From the NCBI RefSeq assembly GCF_037969765.1, contig NZ_CP150207.1, forward strand, positions 4,885,001 through 4,949,000: a stretch of 64,000 nt of DNA. The letters run 5' to 3'. How positions within the stretch are numbered: position 1 is the first letter of the stretch; the number at the start of each line of letters is the position of its first letter. The translations under genes were made by a program, and so were the position numbers. Positions 28,701-39,212 of the stretch are shown here, one piece after another. The DNA is from Paenibacillus sp. FSL W8-0186. GTDB lineage: Bacteria > Bacillota > Bacilli > Paenibacillales > Paenibacillaceae. Under the pieces are notes generated by a model. It saw only the letters and a program-made list of their open reading frames with translations, was not told where the DNA came from and ran no database searches.

Positions 28701-30025
28701 CTCATGTAAATCTGCGGGCAGCCGCAGAACTGCCGCCAAATAACATTAAATTTGAGACAACGAGCGTAACCGCATGGAGCGAGCTTCCAAGAATTACGAT
28801 CGGCGGCGAGGAATATGTCGCCTATAGCGCCCTGATGGACCTGACCGATCAGGATCAACTCGCAGCAGCTGAAGGCTTACAGTTAGCCCTGATTGGCAGC
28901 GGCCTGAATTATGACGGCCCGATCTATGTTGATAATATCCGGCAAATCAATGCCTATACCGGAGAAACTAATGATCCTGCCCACGTTGATGATTTCGATG
29001 GGTATAAGGGGAGTAATGAGCTGCTCCGTTCAGGCTATAGCCCAAATGGGGATGCCAATTCCATCTCGCTTGATGCGGAGCATAAGCAAAGCGGTCAATT
29101 CGGATTAAAATTGGACTACACTTTGGCCGGGCAGGGATATACGGGAATTACTAAAAATCTTGGCAGCCGTGACTGGTCTCAGACCGGGAAGCTGAAATTT
29201 TGGCTAGAGCCAGATGGCAGCGGCAAAAAACTGGTCATCCAGATCAAAGCGAACGATATTCACTTTGAGTATTATCCTTCGCTTGCGGACAGCGCGCCCC
29301 GGTGGATTGAGATTCCGTTCAAAGATTTCTCCGTTGCGCCTTGGGATTCCGCCAATCAGAGCAAGAAGCTGGACACAACTCATGCGAAAAAAGTGCAGGC
29401 ATTTTCGATCTATGTCAATGCACTAGCCAATGATTCGTATTCCAAAGACAATCCTTTCCTGGGTACGCTTTACCTGGACAGCATTCATGTCATCCCCGGC
29501 AGTTCCGGAGACATCCCGAAGGGTGAAGATGACGGGACTGACCCTGGAAACGGAGGCGGGATACAGCCTGGAACGCTGTATGGCTTTGAGACAGACACTG
29601 CAGGCTGGGAGGTCGAGGCTACTCAGAATTTTGCCAATGCTGCACCTCCAACCGTAACCACGGATGTGTACGCCGAAGGCATCCAATCGCTGCTAACCAC
29701 CTTCGAGCTGGACGGTACCTCCTTTGAACTGACAAAATACGCGGATTTTGACTTCAGCGGCCTGCAAGCCTTAAACGCAAAAGTCAAATTATCCACAGGT
29801 TCTGCCCATATCTATTTCTATGTAAAAACAGGCAGCTCCTGGACTTGGTACGACAGCGGCATCACCCTTGTCGAAGCCTCTGAAGCAGGCTTCAAAACGT
29901 TAAGCATCGATTTGTCCCAGGTTGAGAATCTCCATCAGGTCAAATCTCTGGGCTTCAAAATCGAGCCGGTTCCCGGCGAAACGGGAGCAGCGACCCTGTA
30001 CATTGATGATATTTCCTTATTTTAA
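25757..30025 (+). CDS. SLH-anchored GH26 beta-mannanase with C-terminal carbohydrate-binding modules
   Basis: 1422 residues. AGGAGG lies six bases before ATG 25757; the GTG at 25751 adjoins the ribosome site. A signal peptide (about 1-26) is followed by three S-layer homology domains (about 33-77, 86-138, 154-205) that bind pyruvylated wall polymer. A beta-strand-rich repeat domain (about 205-390) and a Ser/Thr/Gly linker lead to a family 26 glycoside hydrolase (about 422-790). Glu594 in RPFHEQNGGW is the acid/base and Glu701 in TEFGYSN the nucleophile, fitting endo-beta-1,4-mannanase. Then come an Ig-like part (about 799-895) and at least two or three binding modules (about 898-1070, 1078-1245, 1274-1422), resembling mannan-binding families, exact family uncertain. 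The only plus-strand gene between ribosomal operons. Confidence 0.92.
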   Translation: MEKRQYYFSLALALILILSMIPPAFGAATEQTGTHWAAAPLNRWQERGVVHGYEDGSFRPDGKITRAEFVTIINKIFGVSDQGDSNFSDVPASAWFAVQMAAAKAAGYYEGFPDGSGKPAANINRQDAAALMARVLQLKGGMDDEAQAVSGLSFSDAASISPYAREAVQTLVANHALSGYADGTFRPQQDMTRAEAITLIDRLIAAYYAVEGDYTGGLIASHTVINQPGVTLKNSTLSRNLYLARGIRNGDVTLNGVQVKGTAFIWGGESTISVRDSILQDVLIDRKNGRVRLHAGGTTKIVKLIVNSSGTIELDENASIDHLIVNHPAAILIPKGTVIHTLVIHPEAANTIITGEGDIEQADVRAKDVRLNGQPLPIGTAIIIGGEVSSPSPDHKPSTTAGATSSNRSGSSGSYPGTGQQYPVIDLADAQATDSTRSLFAYLQEIRGKHILFGHQHPTDEVLSTTPPGQPKSETYSAVGDYPAMFGWDTLSLEGFEKPGSLTNTPQQNRDNLVASMKEAYKLGGVLSLSAHMPNFVTGGDFYDTSGNVVSHILPGGDKHEDYNAFLDRIADFAHHLKDENGNLIPVIFRPFHEQNGGWFWWGAPYTTKEQYIEIYRYTVEYLRDEKGVRNFLYTFSPGSPFNNSEATFLKTYPGDDYVDILGFDTYYDGNNQAWFEAVVDDAKLISQIADARGKVAAFTEFGYSNVEPTGTADLHFFTKLSAALQSDPDAKRMAYMLTWANFNYNSIFVPYRNSAMYGDHELLPDFEQYYADPYTYFSRDLSGVYNKKLRTAKEKPFMHIVSPTGQETIRKASTTIRAKVLNQNVGKVVYLVGDEITEHEMSMNDKGFYAAEWQPPAELNGKETTLTVKTYGKDHSVLSQTITIYIGIQEKVLKQFTFDQNIAGVASNGNWPDTIQTQYAHGMLANDGKLKINVSGLTGSDSWQELKIGLPDIAGQVTLPYVNRVSFEAWIPAAAGDHDPAHVNLRAAAELPPNNIKFETTSVTAWSELPRITIGGEEYVAYSALMDLTDQDQLAAAEGLQLALIGSGLNYDGPIYVDNIRQINAYTGETNDPAHVDDFDGYKGSNELLRSGYSPNGDANSISLDAEHKQSGQFGLKLDYTLAGQGYTGITKNLGSRDWSQTGKLKFWLEPDGSGKKLVIQIKANDIHFEYYPSLADSAPRWIEIPFKDFSVAPWDSANQSKKLDTTHAKKVQAFSIYVNALANDSYSKDNPFLGTLYLDSIHVIPGSSGDIPKGEDDGTDPGNGGGIQPGTLYGFETDTAGWEVEATQNFANAAPPTVTTDVYAEGIQSLLTTFELDGTSFELTKYADFDFSGLQALNAKVKLSTGSAHIYFYVKTGSSWTWYDSGITLVEASEAGFKTLSIDLSQVENLHQVKSLGFKIEPVPGETGAATLYIDDISLF

Positions 30026-30035
30026 GTAGAACCGT

Positions 30036-30078
30036 AAATAGGCCGAGTCAAGTGAATGCTTGATCCGGCCTATTTCTT
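30036..30078 (+). terminator. Terminator of the mannanase gene
   Basis: AAATAGGCCG (30036-30045) and CGGCCTATTT (30066-30075) form the outer stem, with an inner TCAAG/CTTGA stem, followed by CTTATAG. It lies ten bases after the stop codon. Confidence 0.75.
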
Positions 30079-30155
30079 ATAGTTCGTTTGCTATGAATTC
30101 TTGCCTTATTCGGGTAGAAAAGATCTAGGCTAATTGGTTGGCTACCCCCGTAATG

Positions 30156-30240
30156 CTTACGGACACAGATGCCGCTATACTTGCAAAATACCACCATTCA
30201 GTGTGCTAACGGACTATGGGGGCGCTATTCATTAAAACAA
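30156..30240 (+). repeat. Intergenic repeat, copy A
   Basis: Contains two related units 50 bases apart: CTTACGGACACAGATGCCGC (30156-30175) and CTAACGGACTATGGGGGCGC (30206-30225), each followed by TAT. The reverse complement of 30260-30340 lines up with this copy over most of its length. Confidence 0.5.
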
Positions 30241-30259
30241 GCCTGACTTCATCTCCATT

Positions 30260-30340
30260 TCAGGCCATAAGGCCTCCTGGGTCCGTTACTCCCCAAAAGT
30301 GATCCCTTTTACTAAAATAACGGAATGAGGGTCCGCTAGT
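30260..30340 (-). repeat. Intergenic repeat, copy B (inverted relative to copy A)
   Basis: Read on the minus strand it shows CTAGCGGACCCTCATTCCG and, about 50 bases later, GTAACGGACCCAGGAGGCC, matching the two units of copy A with similar sequence between them. Together the copies make a long imperfect inverted repeat centred near 30250. Confidence 0.5.
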
Positions 30341-30490
30341 CTTATGTCTCAGCTATACACAGCCTGATTTTAACATTAAACTTTTGGCCTCTAGCATCAC
30401 GTTACCATTTTAATATAACTGTGGATAGTCTTGAGATCACGTTATTCTATCAACTTGAATCTTACTTCAAGCTTAAGAATACAGCCCATA

Positions 30491-30533
30491 CAAAAAAGCT
30501 GCCCTAAGGATCTAATGACCCTCAGGGCAGCTT
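30491..30533 (-). terminator. Terminator of the str operon (after tuf)
   Basis: On the minus strand AAGCTGCCCT (30533-30524) pairs with AGGGCAGCTT (30505-30496), followed by TTTTG. The 10-bp GC-rich stem 25 bases after the tuf stop is a strong terminator. Confidence 0.9.
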
Positions 30534-30557
30534 GGCAATAAGGTTTAAGAAACCTTA

Positions 30558-31751
30558 TTATTTTTGGATGGAAACAACCGCACCGGATCCAACTGTACGG
30601 CCACCTTCACGGATGGAGAAGCGAGTTCCTTCTTCAATCGCGATAGGAGCGATCAGTTGTACAGTAACTTCGATGTTGTCGCCAGGCATAACCATTTCAG
30701 TACCTTCTGGCAGGTTGATGATACCTGTAACGTCAGTTGTACGGAAATAGAATTGTGGACGGTAACCTGTGAAGAAAGGTTTGTGACGTCCGCCCTCTTC
30801 TTTAGTCAATACGTATACTTGAGCAGTGAACTCAGTATGCGGATTAACGGAAGCTGGCTTTGCAAGAACTTGACCGCGCTCGATTTGTGTACGGTCTACA
30901 CCACGGAGCAATGCACCGATGTTGTCGCCCGCTTCAGCGGAATCAAGCAATTTACGGAACATTTCAACGCCCGTAACAACGGATTTTTTAGTTTCTTCAG
31001 CAATACCAACGATTTCAACCTCGTCGCCGACTTTAACAGTACCACGCTCAACGCGGCCTGTAGCAACCGTACCACGACCAGTGATGGAGAATACGTCCTC
31101 AACTGGCATCAGGAATGGTTTGTCAACCGGACGCTCTGGAAGCGGAATGTACTCGTCGATGATTTCGAACATTTCGATGATTTTCTTAGCGTAGTCGCCA
31201 TCTGGGTTTTGAAGTGCTTCACGAGCAGATCCACGGATGATTGGAGTGTCATCGCCTGGGAACTCATATTCGTTCAACAGGTCGCGAACTTCCATTTCAA
31301 CCAGTTCCAGAAGCTCTTCGTCTTCAACCATGTCGCATTTGTTCAAGAATACAACGATGTAAGGAACGCCTACGTTACGGGACAACAGGATGTGCTCGCG
31401 AGTTTGCGGCATTGGGCCGTCAGCTGCGGATACAACCAGGATTGCGCCGTCCATTTGAGCCGCGCCAGTGATCATGTTTTTAACATAGTCGGCGTGACCT
31501 GGGCAGTCAACGTGAGCGTAGTGGCGGTTAGCCGACTCATACTCAACGTGGGAAGTGGAAATTGTGATACCGCGCTCGCGCTCTTCTGGAGCTTTGTCGA
31601 TTTGGTCGTAAGCGATCGCGCTACCTCCACCGTAAGTTTTAGTCAAAACGGTAGTGATTGCTGCAGTCAAAGTAGTTTTACCATGGTCAACGTGACCGAT
31701 TGTACCGATATTAACGTGCGGTTTTGTACGTTCGTATTTTGCCTTTGCCAT
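30558..31751 (-). CDS. tuf: Elongation factor Tu
   Basis: 397 residues. GTPase motifs GHVDHGKT (G1), DCPGHADY (G3, with the catalytic His) and NKCDM (G4) are intact. EF-Tu delivers aminoacyl-tRNA to the ribosome. It is the last gene of the str operon, 93 bases after fusA, and is followed by a strong terminator. The expected downstream neighbour rpsJ is separated from it by the plus-strand mannanase gene. Confidence 0.99.
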   Translation of the reverse strand: MAKAKYERTKPHVNIGTIGHVDHGKTTLTAAITTVLTKTYGGGSAIAYDQIDKAPEERERGITISTSHVEYESANRHYAHVDCPGHADYVKNMITGAAQMDGAILVVSAADGPMPQTREHILLSRNVGVPYIVVFLNKCDMVEDEELLELVEMEVRDLLNEYEFPGDDTPIIRGSAREALQNPDGDYAKKIIEMFEIIDEYIPLPERPVDKPFLMPVEDVFSITGRGTVATGRVERGTVKVGDEVEIVGIAEETKKSVVTGVEMFRKLLDSAEAGDNIGALLRGVDRTQIERGQVLAKPASVNPHTEFTAQVYVLTKEEGGRHKPFFTGYRPQFYFRTTDVTGIINLPEGTEMVMPGDNIEVTVQLIAPIAIEEGTRFSIREGGRTVGSGAVVSIQK

Positions 31752-31844
31752 TTTAAACAGTTCCTCCTTAAATATGGATTGTTATGTTGGACTGATCGGA
31801 GGGGCTCCCATGAAGGAATTCCCTCCGATCAGCAGATACAAAAA

Positions 31845-33923
31845 TTATTCTTCGCCTTTATACTTCGATACGATTTCTTCGGAGATATTCTTAGGAACTT
31901 CTTCGTAGTGGGAAAGCTCCATCGAGAATACACCGCGTCCTTGCGTACCGGAACGAAGTGTTGTTGAATATCCGAACATTTCGGAAAGAGGTACTTTGGC
32001 ACGAATGATTTGCGCGCTACCGCGGGAATCCATACCTTCGATACGTCCGCGACGGGAGTTCAGCATACCCATAACGTCACCCATGTACTCTTCCGGAACC
32101 GTAACTTCAACTTTCATGATTGGCTCAAGAAGAACAGCTTGACATTTGTCTTTAGCTGCTTTCAAAGCCATGGAACCAGCGATCTTAAACGCCATTTCAC
32201 TGGAGTCAACATCGTGGTAAGAACCGTCGACGATTGTAGCTTTAACGTCTACAAGCGGGAAGCCTGCAAGAACACCGTTCTTCATAGCTTCTTCGATACC
32301 TTGTTGTGCAGGAGCAATATACTCCCGAGGTACCGCACCACCGACGATTTTGCTGTCGAACTGGTTTCCAGAACCAGCTTCCAGCGGTTCGAATTCAACC
32401 CAAACGTGACCGTATTGTCCACGACCACCGGATTGACGTACGAACTTACCTTCAACGCGCGCAGGTGCTTTGAATGTCTCACGGTATGCAACCTGTGGTT
32501 TACCCACGTTGGTCTCAACCTTGAATTCGCGGCGCATACGCTCGATGATGATATCAAGGTGAAGCTCACCCATACCAGCAAGGATCGTTTGACCCGTTTC
32601 TTCGTCTGTATGAGCACGTAGCGTAGGATCTTCCTCGGTCAATTTGCCGAGGGCAACGCCCATCTTGTCTTGGTCAGCTTTCGTTTTAGGTTCAACTGCG
32701 ATTTCGATAACCGGATCAGGGAAGTTCATGGACTCCAGGATAACCGGATTCTTCTCATCACACAGTGTATCACCTGTGCCTGTATCTTTCAAACCAACCG
32801 CAGAAGCGATATCACCTGCGTAAACTTCAGTGATCTCTTGACGGCTGTTTGCGTGCATTTGCAGGATACGGCCGATCCGCTCACGTTTGCCTTTCGTTGC
32901 ATTCAGCACGTAAGATCCCGATTGAAGAACACCGGAGTATACGCGGAAGAACGTCAGCTTACCAACGTAAGGGTCTGTCATGATTTTGAACGCCAATGCC
33001 GCGAACGGCTCTTCATCCGAAGAATGACGCTCTACTTCCGAACCGTCTTCCAGATGACCTTTAATGCTCGGAATATCAATTGGAGCAGGCAGGTAATCTA
33101 CAACGGCATCCAGCATCAGCTGAACCCCTTTGTTACGGTAGGAAGATCCGCAAATAACTGGGAAGATTTTAACTTCAACAACACCCTTGCGAAGTGCTGC
33201 CTTGATTTCATCGACACTGATTTCCTCGCCTTCGAGGTATTTCATTGTCAACTCCTCGTCCAGTTCCGCAACCTTCTCAACTAGTTCAGCACGAAGTTCC
33301 TCTACTTGAGCTTTGTACTCCTCAGGAATTTCGGTCTCTTCGATGTTTTGGCCCATGTTGTCTTTGTACATGTACGCTTTCTCAGCAACAATGTCGATGA
33401 TACCGACAAAGTTGTCCTCTGCACCGATTGGCAGTTGGATTGCAACTGCGTTCGCTTGCAGACGCTCGCGCATATCTTTAACAACGTTAAGGAAGTCCGC
33501 ACCGATGATATCCATTTTGTTGACATAAGCAATACGAGGAACGCTATATTTGTCAGCCTGTCTCCATACGGTTTCCGACTGCGGCTCTACGCCTTCCTTG
33601 GCACTGAACACACCAACTGCCCCGTCCAATACACGAAGAGAACGTTCGACTTCAACAGTGAAGTCGACGTGTCCCGGGGTATCAATGATATTGACGCGGT
33701 GACCTTTCCAAGAAGCGGTCGTAGCAGCGGAAGTAATCGTAATCCCGCGCTCCTGCTCTTGCTCCATCCAGTCCATCGTTGCGGAACCCTCGTGGGTTTC
33801 GCCGATTTTATGCGTGCGGCCTGTGTAGAACAAGATACGCTCCGTGGTCGTCGTCTTACCGGCGTCAATATGCGCCATGATCCCGATATTACGTGTATTC
33901 TTCAAGGAGAACTCTCTTGCCAT
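31845..33923 (-). CDS. fusA: Elongation factor G
   Basis: 692 residues, full length. Motifs [13 protein letters not shown] (G1), DTPGHVDF (G3) and NKMD (G4) are present, followed by domains II-V (the end reads [21 protein letters not shown]). EF-G moves tRNA and mRNA through the ribosome and recycles ribosomes with RRF. It lies 50 bases after rpsG. Confidence 0.99.
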   Translation of the reverse strand: MAREFSLKNTRNIGIMAHIDAGKTTTTERILFYTGRTHKIGETHEGSATMDWMEQEQERGITITSAATTASWKGHRVNIIDTPGHVDFTVEVERSLRVLDGAVGVFSAKEGVEPQSETVWRQADKYSVPRIAYVNKMDIIGADFLNVVKDMRERLQANAVAIQLPIGAEDNFVGIIDIVAEKAYMYKDNMGQNIEETEIPEEYKAQVEELRAELVEKVAELDEELTMKYLEGEEISVDEIKAALRKGVVEVKIFPVICGSSYRNKGVQLMLDAVVDYLPAPIDIPSIKGHLEDGSEVERHSSDEEPFAALAFKIMTDPYVGKLTFFRVYSGVLQSGSYVLNATKGKRERIGRILQMHANSRQEITEVYAGDIASAVGLKDTGTGDTLCDEKNPVILESMNFPDPVIEIAVEPKTKADQDKMGVALGKLTEEDPTLRAHTDEETGQTILAGMGELHLDIIIERMRREFKVETNVGKPQVAYRETFKAPARVEGKFVRQSGGRGQYGHVWVEFEPLEAGSGNQFDSKIVGGAVPREYIAPAQQGIEEAMKNGVLAGFPLVDVKATIVDGSYHDVDSSEMAFKIAGSMALKAAKDKCQAVLLEPIMKVEVTVPEEYMGDVMGMLNSRRGRIEGMDSRGSAQIIRAKVPLSEMFGYSTTLRSGTQGRGVFSMELSHYEEVPKNISEEIVSKYKGEE

Positions 33924-33973
33924 GAAATTTTCTCCCTTCGAATTATAGATTTATGTTGTGAATCAACCGAATC

Positions 33974-34444
33974 CTACCAGCGGTAGTGTGCGAACGCTTT
34001 GTTCGCTTCGGCCATTTTGTGCGTGTCTTCACGTTTCTTAACGGAAGCACCAGTGTTGTTGGATGCGTCGATAATCTCGGCAGCCAAACGCTCTTCCATA
34101 GTCTTCTCTCCGCGGTTGCGGGAGTAGTTTACGAGCCAACGTAGTCCCAGAGCTGTACGTCTCTCTGGTTTTACTTCGATAGGTACTTGGTAGTTGGAGC
34201 CGCCCACACGACGAGCTTTAACTTCGAGTACCGGCATGATGTTCTTAAGCGCTGCTTCAAATACTTCCATCGGGTCATTCCCTGTACGCTCTTGAATAAG
34301 TTTAAAAGCGTTATAAAGGATGCTTTGAGCAACACCACGTTTACCGTCGAGCATAATGCGGTTGATCAAGCGAGTAACAAGTTTGCTGTTATACACCGGA
34401 TCCGGCAATACGTCTCTTTTGGCAACTGGACCTTTGCGTGGCAT
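33974..34444 (-). CDS. rpsG: 30S ribosomal protein uS7
   Basis: 156 residues, starting [20 protein letters not shown] and ending [10 protein letters not shown]7 organises the 3' domain of 16S rRNA and contacts the E site. In E. coli it is the translational repressor of the str operon. A GGGG-containing ribosome site lies upstream. It is encoded between rpsL and fusA. Confidence 0.99.
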   Translation of the reverse strand: MPRKGPVAKRDVLPDPVYNSKLVTRLINRIMLDGKRGVAQSILYNAFKLIQERTGNDPMEVFEAALKNIMPVLEVKARRVGGSNYQVPIEVKPERRTALGLRWLVNYSRNRGEKTMEERLAAEIIDASNNTGASVKKREDTHKMAEANKAFAHYRW

Positions 34445-34496
34445 AGTTATCCCCCTTTCAGTGTTAGTTCAAACGTATAGCTATGACTCTAGCTAA

Positions 34497-34916
34497 TTAT
34501 TTTTTTGCTTTTGGACGTTTTGCGCCGTATTTGGAACGAGCTTGCATACGGTTGTTCACTCCAGCCGTATCCAGCGCTCCGCGAACGATATGATAACGTA
34601 CCCCTGGAAGGTCTTTGACCCGGCCACCGCGAATCAGCACGACACTGTGCTCTTGCAGGTTGTGTCCGATACCTGGGATATAAGCAGTCACCTCAACACG
34701 GTTCGTCAAGCGAACACGCGCGTATTTACGAAGTGCGGAGTTCGGTTTCTTAGGAGTCATTGTCCCTACCCGAGTGCACACACCACGTTTTTGAGGAGAA
34801 TTCAATTCGGTAGCTTCGCGTTTGAGAGCGTTAAACCCTCTGTGCAATGCTGGTGATTTGGATTTGTAAATCTTGTCTTGACGACCTTTACGTACCAATT
34901 GGTTGATTGTTGGCAT
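34497..34916 (-). CDS. rpsL: 30S ribosomal protein uS12
   Basis: 139 residues, starting [20 protein letters not shown]. The decoding-centre loops [11 protein letters not shown] and [13 protein letters not shown] keep the wild-type lysines at the two positions where streptomycin-resistance mutations occur, so the allele looks drug sensitive. GGGGGTGG precedes the ATG. A 144-base gap separates it from rplGB. Confidence 0.99.
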   Translation of the reverse strand: MPTINQLVRKGRQDKIYKSKSPALHRGFNALKREATELNSPQKRGVCTRVGTMTPKKPNSALRKYARVRLTNRVEVTAYIPGIGHNLQEHSVVLIRGGRVKDLPGVRYHIVRGALDTAGVNNRMQARSKYGAKRPKAKK

Positions 34917-35060
34917 GTTGTTGCCACCCCCTTCCTCAGTAATAAATGTTTCTTTACAAACCTTTTGTTAAGCCCACAGACCCAGGCGGTTCATAAAAGA
35001 ACAAAGGAAAAGTTTTTGCCGAAAGGTTTGCCCTAAATCAGCAAAAACGATTTTCTCAAG

Positions 35061-35315
35061 CTATCTCTTTACAATCGCAGCCATCGCTGCCCCTACTTCA
35101 ATCCCGCAAGCAATGCCGAGATTGTGCATCGTATCCACATAAGTCAATTTGACACCATGTTGGTTACACAGAGCGATAATCTTCGATGTAAGGCGCGGAT
35201 CTGCATCTTCAGCCACATATACTTCTTCGGCACGACCGAGCTCTACTGCCCGCATCGTTTGTTTCGTGCCGATTTTGACATGAGCGTCCTGTAGCCCTCT
35301 ATCGTTAGACATCAT
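35061..35315 (-). CDS. rplGB: L7Ae-family K-turn-binding ribosomal protein
   Basis: 84 residues of the L7Ae/L30e fold (formerly YbxF): GTKQTMRAVELGRAEEVYVAEDADP is the conserved RNA-binding segment. The B. subtilis homologue binds kink-turn RNA and associates with ribosomes. Two ATGs are adjacent (35315 and 35312), five and eight bases after GGAGG, so the start is uncertain by one residue. It is the first gene of the str operon transcript, between rpoC and rpsL as in Bacillus. Confidence 0.94.
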   Translation of the reverse strand: MMSNDRGLQDAHVKIGTKQTMRAVELGRAEEVYVAEDADPRLTSKIIALCNQHGVKLTYVDTMHNLGIACGIEVGAAMAAIVKR

Positions 35316-35361
35316 CTAGTCCTCCAATTTACAGGGATTCACCGTACTCACGCACTTTGAT

Positions 35362-35391
35362 ATATTAGCATTTTGCTATAGGCGATGTCAA
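35362..35391 (-). promoter_or_regulatory. Sigma-A promoter of the str operon
   Basis: On the minus strand TTGACA (35391-35386), an 18-bp spacer and TAATAT (35367-35362), about 40 bases upstream of the rplGB start. Confidence 0.75.
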
Positions 35392-35439
35392 GCAATTTAT
35401 TTGCAAGAAAATAACCGCCTTATAGCTATCCTCGAACCT

Positions 35440-35490
35440 TAAACAAAGTAACGGTGCAGCCGAGTACATGTTCCACTTTCGGCTGCACCG
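35440..35490 (-). terminator. Terminator after rpoC
   Basis: CGGTGCAGCCGA (35452-35463) and TCGGCTGCACCG (35479-35490) form a perfect 12-bp stem, 13 bases past the rpoC stop. The U-rich run on the minus strand (TTACTTTGTTTA) is imperfect; read on the plus strand it is followed by CTTTT. Confidence 0.75.
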
Positions 35491-35503
35491 CTTTTCAGGT
35501 TGT

Positions 35504-38500
35504 TTATTCGACCGTTACCGGCTCCTGACCTTCTTCAGCCTCGGTATTCTCCGGCTCTTCGAACTGTACGCTGCGGTAGCGGTTCATGCCCGTACCGGCA
35601 GGGATCAGCTTACCGATAATGACGTTCTCTTTCAGGCCAAGCAGTTTATCTACTTTGCCTTTGATCGCGGCATCGGTAAGTACCCGGGTCGTCTCCTGGA
35701 AGGAAGCGGCCGACAGGAAAGAATCCGTCTCAAGCGACGCCTTCGTGATACCAAGGAGAACAGGCTTCGCAACCGCCGGCTCCTGACCGGACAGAATCGC
35801 TTCCTTGTTCGCCATCTCATATTCATAGAGATCAACGAACGCTCCCGGCAGAAGAGGCGTATCCCCAGCATCAACGATGCGGATCTTGCGCAGCATTTGC
35901 TTGATCATAACCTCGATGTGCTTATCGTTGATTTCAACGCCCTGGTTACGGTATACGCGCTGAACTTCCTGAAGAATATAGTTCTGAACACCGCGAATCC
36001 CTTTGATGCGCAGAATTTCTTTCGGGTCAATGGAGCCGTCTGTCAGCTCGTCGCCCGCTTCGATTTCCTGTCCTTCGCTGACACGCAGGCGGGATCCGTA
36101 GGTGACGGAATAGACCTTCGTTTCCGCTTCGCCTTGAACCTCGATTTCCCGGCGGTCTTTGGCTTCGCGGATTTCTTTGATTACGCCGTCGATTTCACTG
36201 ATCGTGGCTTGCCCTTTCGGGTTACGCGCCTCGAACAGCTCCTGAATACGCGGCAAACCTTGGGTAATATCATCACCCGCAACGCCCCCGGTATGGAACG
36301 TACGCATTGTGAGCTGGGTTCCCGGTTCACCGATGGATTGTGCGGCGATGATACCCACCGCTTCACCGATCTCCACATGTTTGCCTGTCGCCAAGTTTCG
36401 CCCGTAGCACTTCTTACATACGCCATGGCGAGCGCGGCAGCTCAGCACGGAGCGGATTTGCAGCTTCGTAACGCCTGCGTCCACAACTTCATGCGCTTTG
36501 TCAGAATCGATCAGTTCATTGCGATGAACGATGATTTCCCCTGTCTTGGGATGCTTGATCGTCTCGAAGGAATAGCGTCCTTCAATACGGTCGTACAGAT
36601 CCTCGATGACCTCTTTACCATCCTGGATGACGCCGACGGTAAAGCCTTTATCCGTACCGCAGTCTTCCTCGCGGACGATAACGTCCTGTGCAACGTCAAC
36701 GAGACGGCGGGTCAGGTAACCCGAGTCAGCGGTTCGCAGCGCGGTATCCGCCAGACCTTTACGGGCACCGTGCGTCGACAGGAAGTACTCGAGAACCGTG
36801 AGGCCTTCGCGGAAGTTCGACTTGATTGGGAGCTCGATGATCCGACCGGACGGGTTGGCCATCAGACCCCGCATACCGCCAAGCTGCGTAATCTGCGATT
36901 TGTTACCCCGCGCCTTGGAATCGACCATGAGCATGATGGAGTTGAAGCGATCCATCGATTTCATGAGCACGTCGGTAATTTGGTCTTTCGATTTGGACCA
37001 GATGTCGATAACCCGGTCGTAACGCTCTTCGTTCGTAATCAGACCACGGCGGTACTGATTCGTAACAACGCGAACCTTCTCATCCGACTCTCGCAGGATC
37101 TCTTGCTTCGCATCCGGAACGACAACGTCGGAGACAGCAATACTAACGCCTGCACGAGTAGAGTAGGTGAAGCCGGTTTGCTTGATTTTATCGAGAATAA
37201 CCGACGTTTCCGTCGTATGGTATATTTCGAAGCAGCGGCCGATAATTTCTCCAAGGTACTCTTTGCCGATTCCCCCGGTTTGCGGCACGGCCATAATGCG
37301 TTCAAATACGTTGGCGCCTTTGTCATAAATAAAGTAATGATCCGGCGTTCCTTGGAACAGGTTGCTGCGCGAAGGCTCATTAATGTACGGGAAGCTGGCT
37401 GGGAAAATTTCATTGAAAATAATCCGGCCAACCGTCGTCACAAGCAGCGCATTTTGCTGAGCTTCGGTAAATCCTGTTTTGCCAAGCGCTTTAGCTGGGA
37501 TGGCTACACGCGCATGCAGAGATACCGTTCCCCGCTGATAAGCGGAAACTGCTTCGTGAGTGGACCCGAGAATCATTCCTGATCCCTTAGCTTCCTTATT
37601 GTCCATCGTCAGATAGAAGGAGCCGAGAACCATATCCTGTGAAGGAGTAACAACCGGTTTACCGTCTTTCGGGTTCAGGATGTTGCCGGAAGCAAGCATC
37701 AGAATCCGGGCTTCCGCCTGCGCTTCTGCGCTGAGCGGTACGTGCACAGCCATTTGGTCACCGTCAAAGTCCGCGTTATATGCAGTACATACGAGCGGGT
37801 GCAGACGGATCGCTCGGCCTTCGACCAGAATCGGCTCGAACGCCTGAATTCCCAAGCGGTGAAGCGTAGGAGCACGGTTAAGCAGAACCGGATGCTCTTT
37901 AATGACTTCTTCTAGCACATCCCATACCTCTGGGCTGACGCGTTCAACTTTACGTTTCGCGCTCTTGATGTTGTGAGCCAGGCCTTTATTGACCAGTTCC
38001 TTCATCACGAACGGCTTGAACAGTTCCAGCGCCATTTCCTTCGGCAGACCGCATTGGTACATCTTCAAGTAAGGACCTACGACGATAACGGAACGACCAG
38101 AGTAGTCAACCCGTTTTCCGAGCAGGTTCTGACGGAAGCGTCCTTGCTTCCCTTTCAGCATGTGGCTGAGGGATTTGAGCGGACGGTTACCAGGGCCCGT
38201 TACCGGACGGCCGCGGCGGCCGTTATCGATCAAGGCGTCAACCGCTTCCTGCAGCATGCGCTTCTCGTTCTGCACGATAATATCCGGCGCACCGAGATCG
38301 AGCAGACGTTTCAAACGGTTGTTGCGGTTAATCACGCGGCGATACAAATCATTCAGGTCAGACGTCGCAAAACGGCCGCCATCCAGCTGGACCATCGGAC
38401 GAAGCTCAGGCGGAATAACTGGAAGCACGTCGAGAATCATCCATTCCGGTTCGTTGCCGGAATTCCGGAAGGCTTCGATGACTTCCAGGCGTTTGATCGC

Positions 38501-39115
38501 ACGGTTGCGGCGCTGGCCTTGAGCCGTGCGGAGCTCTTCTTTCAAAAATTCAAGCTCTTTGTCGATATCGAGATCCTGGAGCAGCTTCTTAACCGCTTCA
38601 GCGCCCATGCCGGCTTGGAAGCCATAGCCGTATTTTTCACGGTAGCTGCGGTATTCCTTCTCGGACAGGAGCTGTTTTTTCTCCAGCGGCGTCTCGCCTG
38701 GATCGGTAACAACATAAGATGCAAAGTAAATAATCTCTTCCAATGAACGAGGCGACATATCGAGCGCCAGGCCCATCCGGCTTGGAATCCCTTTGAAGTA
38801 CCAAATATGGGATACCGGGGCGGCGAGTTCAATGTGACCCATGCGTTCACGGCGAACTTTAGCTCTAGTTACTTCGACGCCGCAGCGATCGCAGACGACG
38901 CCTTTATAACGGACACGCTTATACTTACCGCAATGACATTCCCAGTCTTTGGTCGGGCCAAAGATTTTCTCGCAGAACAGCCCTTCCTTTTCCGGTTTTA
39001 GCGTACGGTAGTTGATCGTTTCCGGTTTCTTCACTTCTCCGCGGGACCAAGAACGAATTTTGTCTGGGGAAGCAAGCCCAATTTTCATAAACTCGAAGTT
39101 GTTGACGTCCAACAA
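35504..39115 (-). CDS. rpoC: RNA polymerase beta-prime subunit
   Basis: 1203 residues. The start is TTG at 39115 ([19 protein letters not shown]), eight bases after AAGGAGG; the longer reading frame begins inside that site. The catalytic Mg2+ loop [12 protein letters not shown] is intact, as are the zinc-ribbon cysteines CHCGKYK/CDRCGVE near the N-terminus and the bridge-helix region. The tail is short and acidic ([15 protein letters not shown]). It is preceded by rpoB after a 183-base structured spacer. Confidence 0.98.
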   Translation of the reverse strand: MLDVNNFEFMKIGLASPDKIRSWSRGEVKKPETINYRTLKPEKEGLFCEKIFGPTKDWECHCGKYKRVRYKGVVCDRCGVEVTRAKVRRERMGHIELAAPVSHIWYFKGIPSRMGLALDMSPRSLEEIIYFASYVVTDPGETPLEKKQLLSEKEYRSYREKYGYGFQAGMGAEAVKKLLQDLDIDKELEFLKEELRTAQGQRRNRAIKRLEVIEAFRNSGNEPEWMILDVLPVIPPELRPMVQLDGGRFATSDLNDLYRRVINRNNRLKRLLDLGAPDIIVQNEKRMLQEAVDALIDNGRRGRPVTGPGNRPLKSLSHMLKGKQGRFRQNLLGKRVDYSGRSVIVVGPYLKMYQCGLPKEMALELFKPFVMKELVNKGLAHNIKSAKRKVERVSPEVWDVLEEVIKEHPVLLNRAPTLHRLGIQAFEPILVEGRAIRLHPLVCTAYNADFDGDQMAVHVPLSAEAQAEARILMLASGNILNPKDGKPVVTPSQDMVLGSFYLTMDNKEAKGSGMILGSTHEAVSAYQRGTVSLHARVAIPAKALGKTGFTEAQQNALLVTTVGRIIFNEIFPASFPYINEPSRSNLFQGTPDHYFIYDKGANVFERIMAVPQTGGIGKEYLGEIIGRCFEIYHTTETSVILDKIKQTGFTYSTRAGVSIAVSDVVVPDAKQEILRESDEKVRVVTNQYRRGLITNEERYDRVIDIWSKSKDQITDVLMKSMDRFNSIMLMVDSKARGNKSQITQLGGMRGLMANPSGRIIELPIKSNFREGLTVLEYFLSTHGARKGLADTALRTADSGYLTRRLVDVAQDVIVREEDCGTDKGFTVGVIQDGKEVIEDLYDRIEGRYSFETIKHPKTGEIIVHRNELIDSDKAHEVVDAGVTKLQIRSVLSCRARHGVCKKCYGRNLATGKHVEIGEAVGIIAAQSIGEPGTQLTMRTFHTGGVAGDDITQGLPRIQELFEARNPKGQATISEIDGVIKEIREAKDRREIEVQGEAETKVYSVTYGSRLRVSEGQEIEAGDELTDGSIDPKEILRIKGIRGVQNYILQEVQRVYRNQGVEINDKHIEVMIKQMLRKIRIVDAGDTPLLPGAFVDLYEYEMANKEAILSGQEPAVAKPVLLGITKASLETDSFLSAASFQETTRVLTDAAIKGKVDKLLGLKENVIIGKLIPAGTGMNRYRSVQFEEPENTEAEEGQEPVTVE

Positions 39116-39212
39116 GGAGCATCCCTCCTTAACCAAGTCCTGATTTTAGCATTATACACAGATCAAAATACACTGAATACGTCCGTCTATTCGATCCATC
39201 TGTCTAGGGAAA

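Larger units (their letters stand above)
30079..30490. other. Non-coding stretch between the mannanase and tuf terminators
   Basis: About 410 bases without a plausible gene. It contains two diverged copies of an approximately 80-base sequence in inverted orientation (listed separately). The remaining AT-rich part (30345-30490) shows nothing recognisable. Confidence 0.55.

Noticed and set aside
30564..31967. Open frame of about 470 codons antisense to tuf
   Set aside because: Antisense shadow in a highly codon-biased gene, rich in Cys/Phe/Asn without any domain pattern.
31845..34916. Drug-resistance alleles in rpsL, fusA or rpoB
   Set aside because: The known streptomycin positions of rpsL and rifampicin positions of rpoB carry the usual wild-type residues; fusA was not examined at all sites.
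35468..37582. Long open frame on the plus strand opposite rpoC (about 700 codons)
   Set aside because: It is a shadow of rpoC codon bias. It lacks a ribosome site, a recognisable domain and compositional sense, and rpoC is certain on the other strand.
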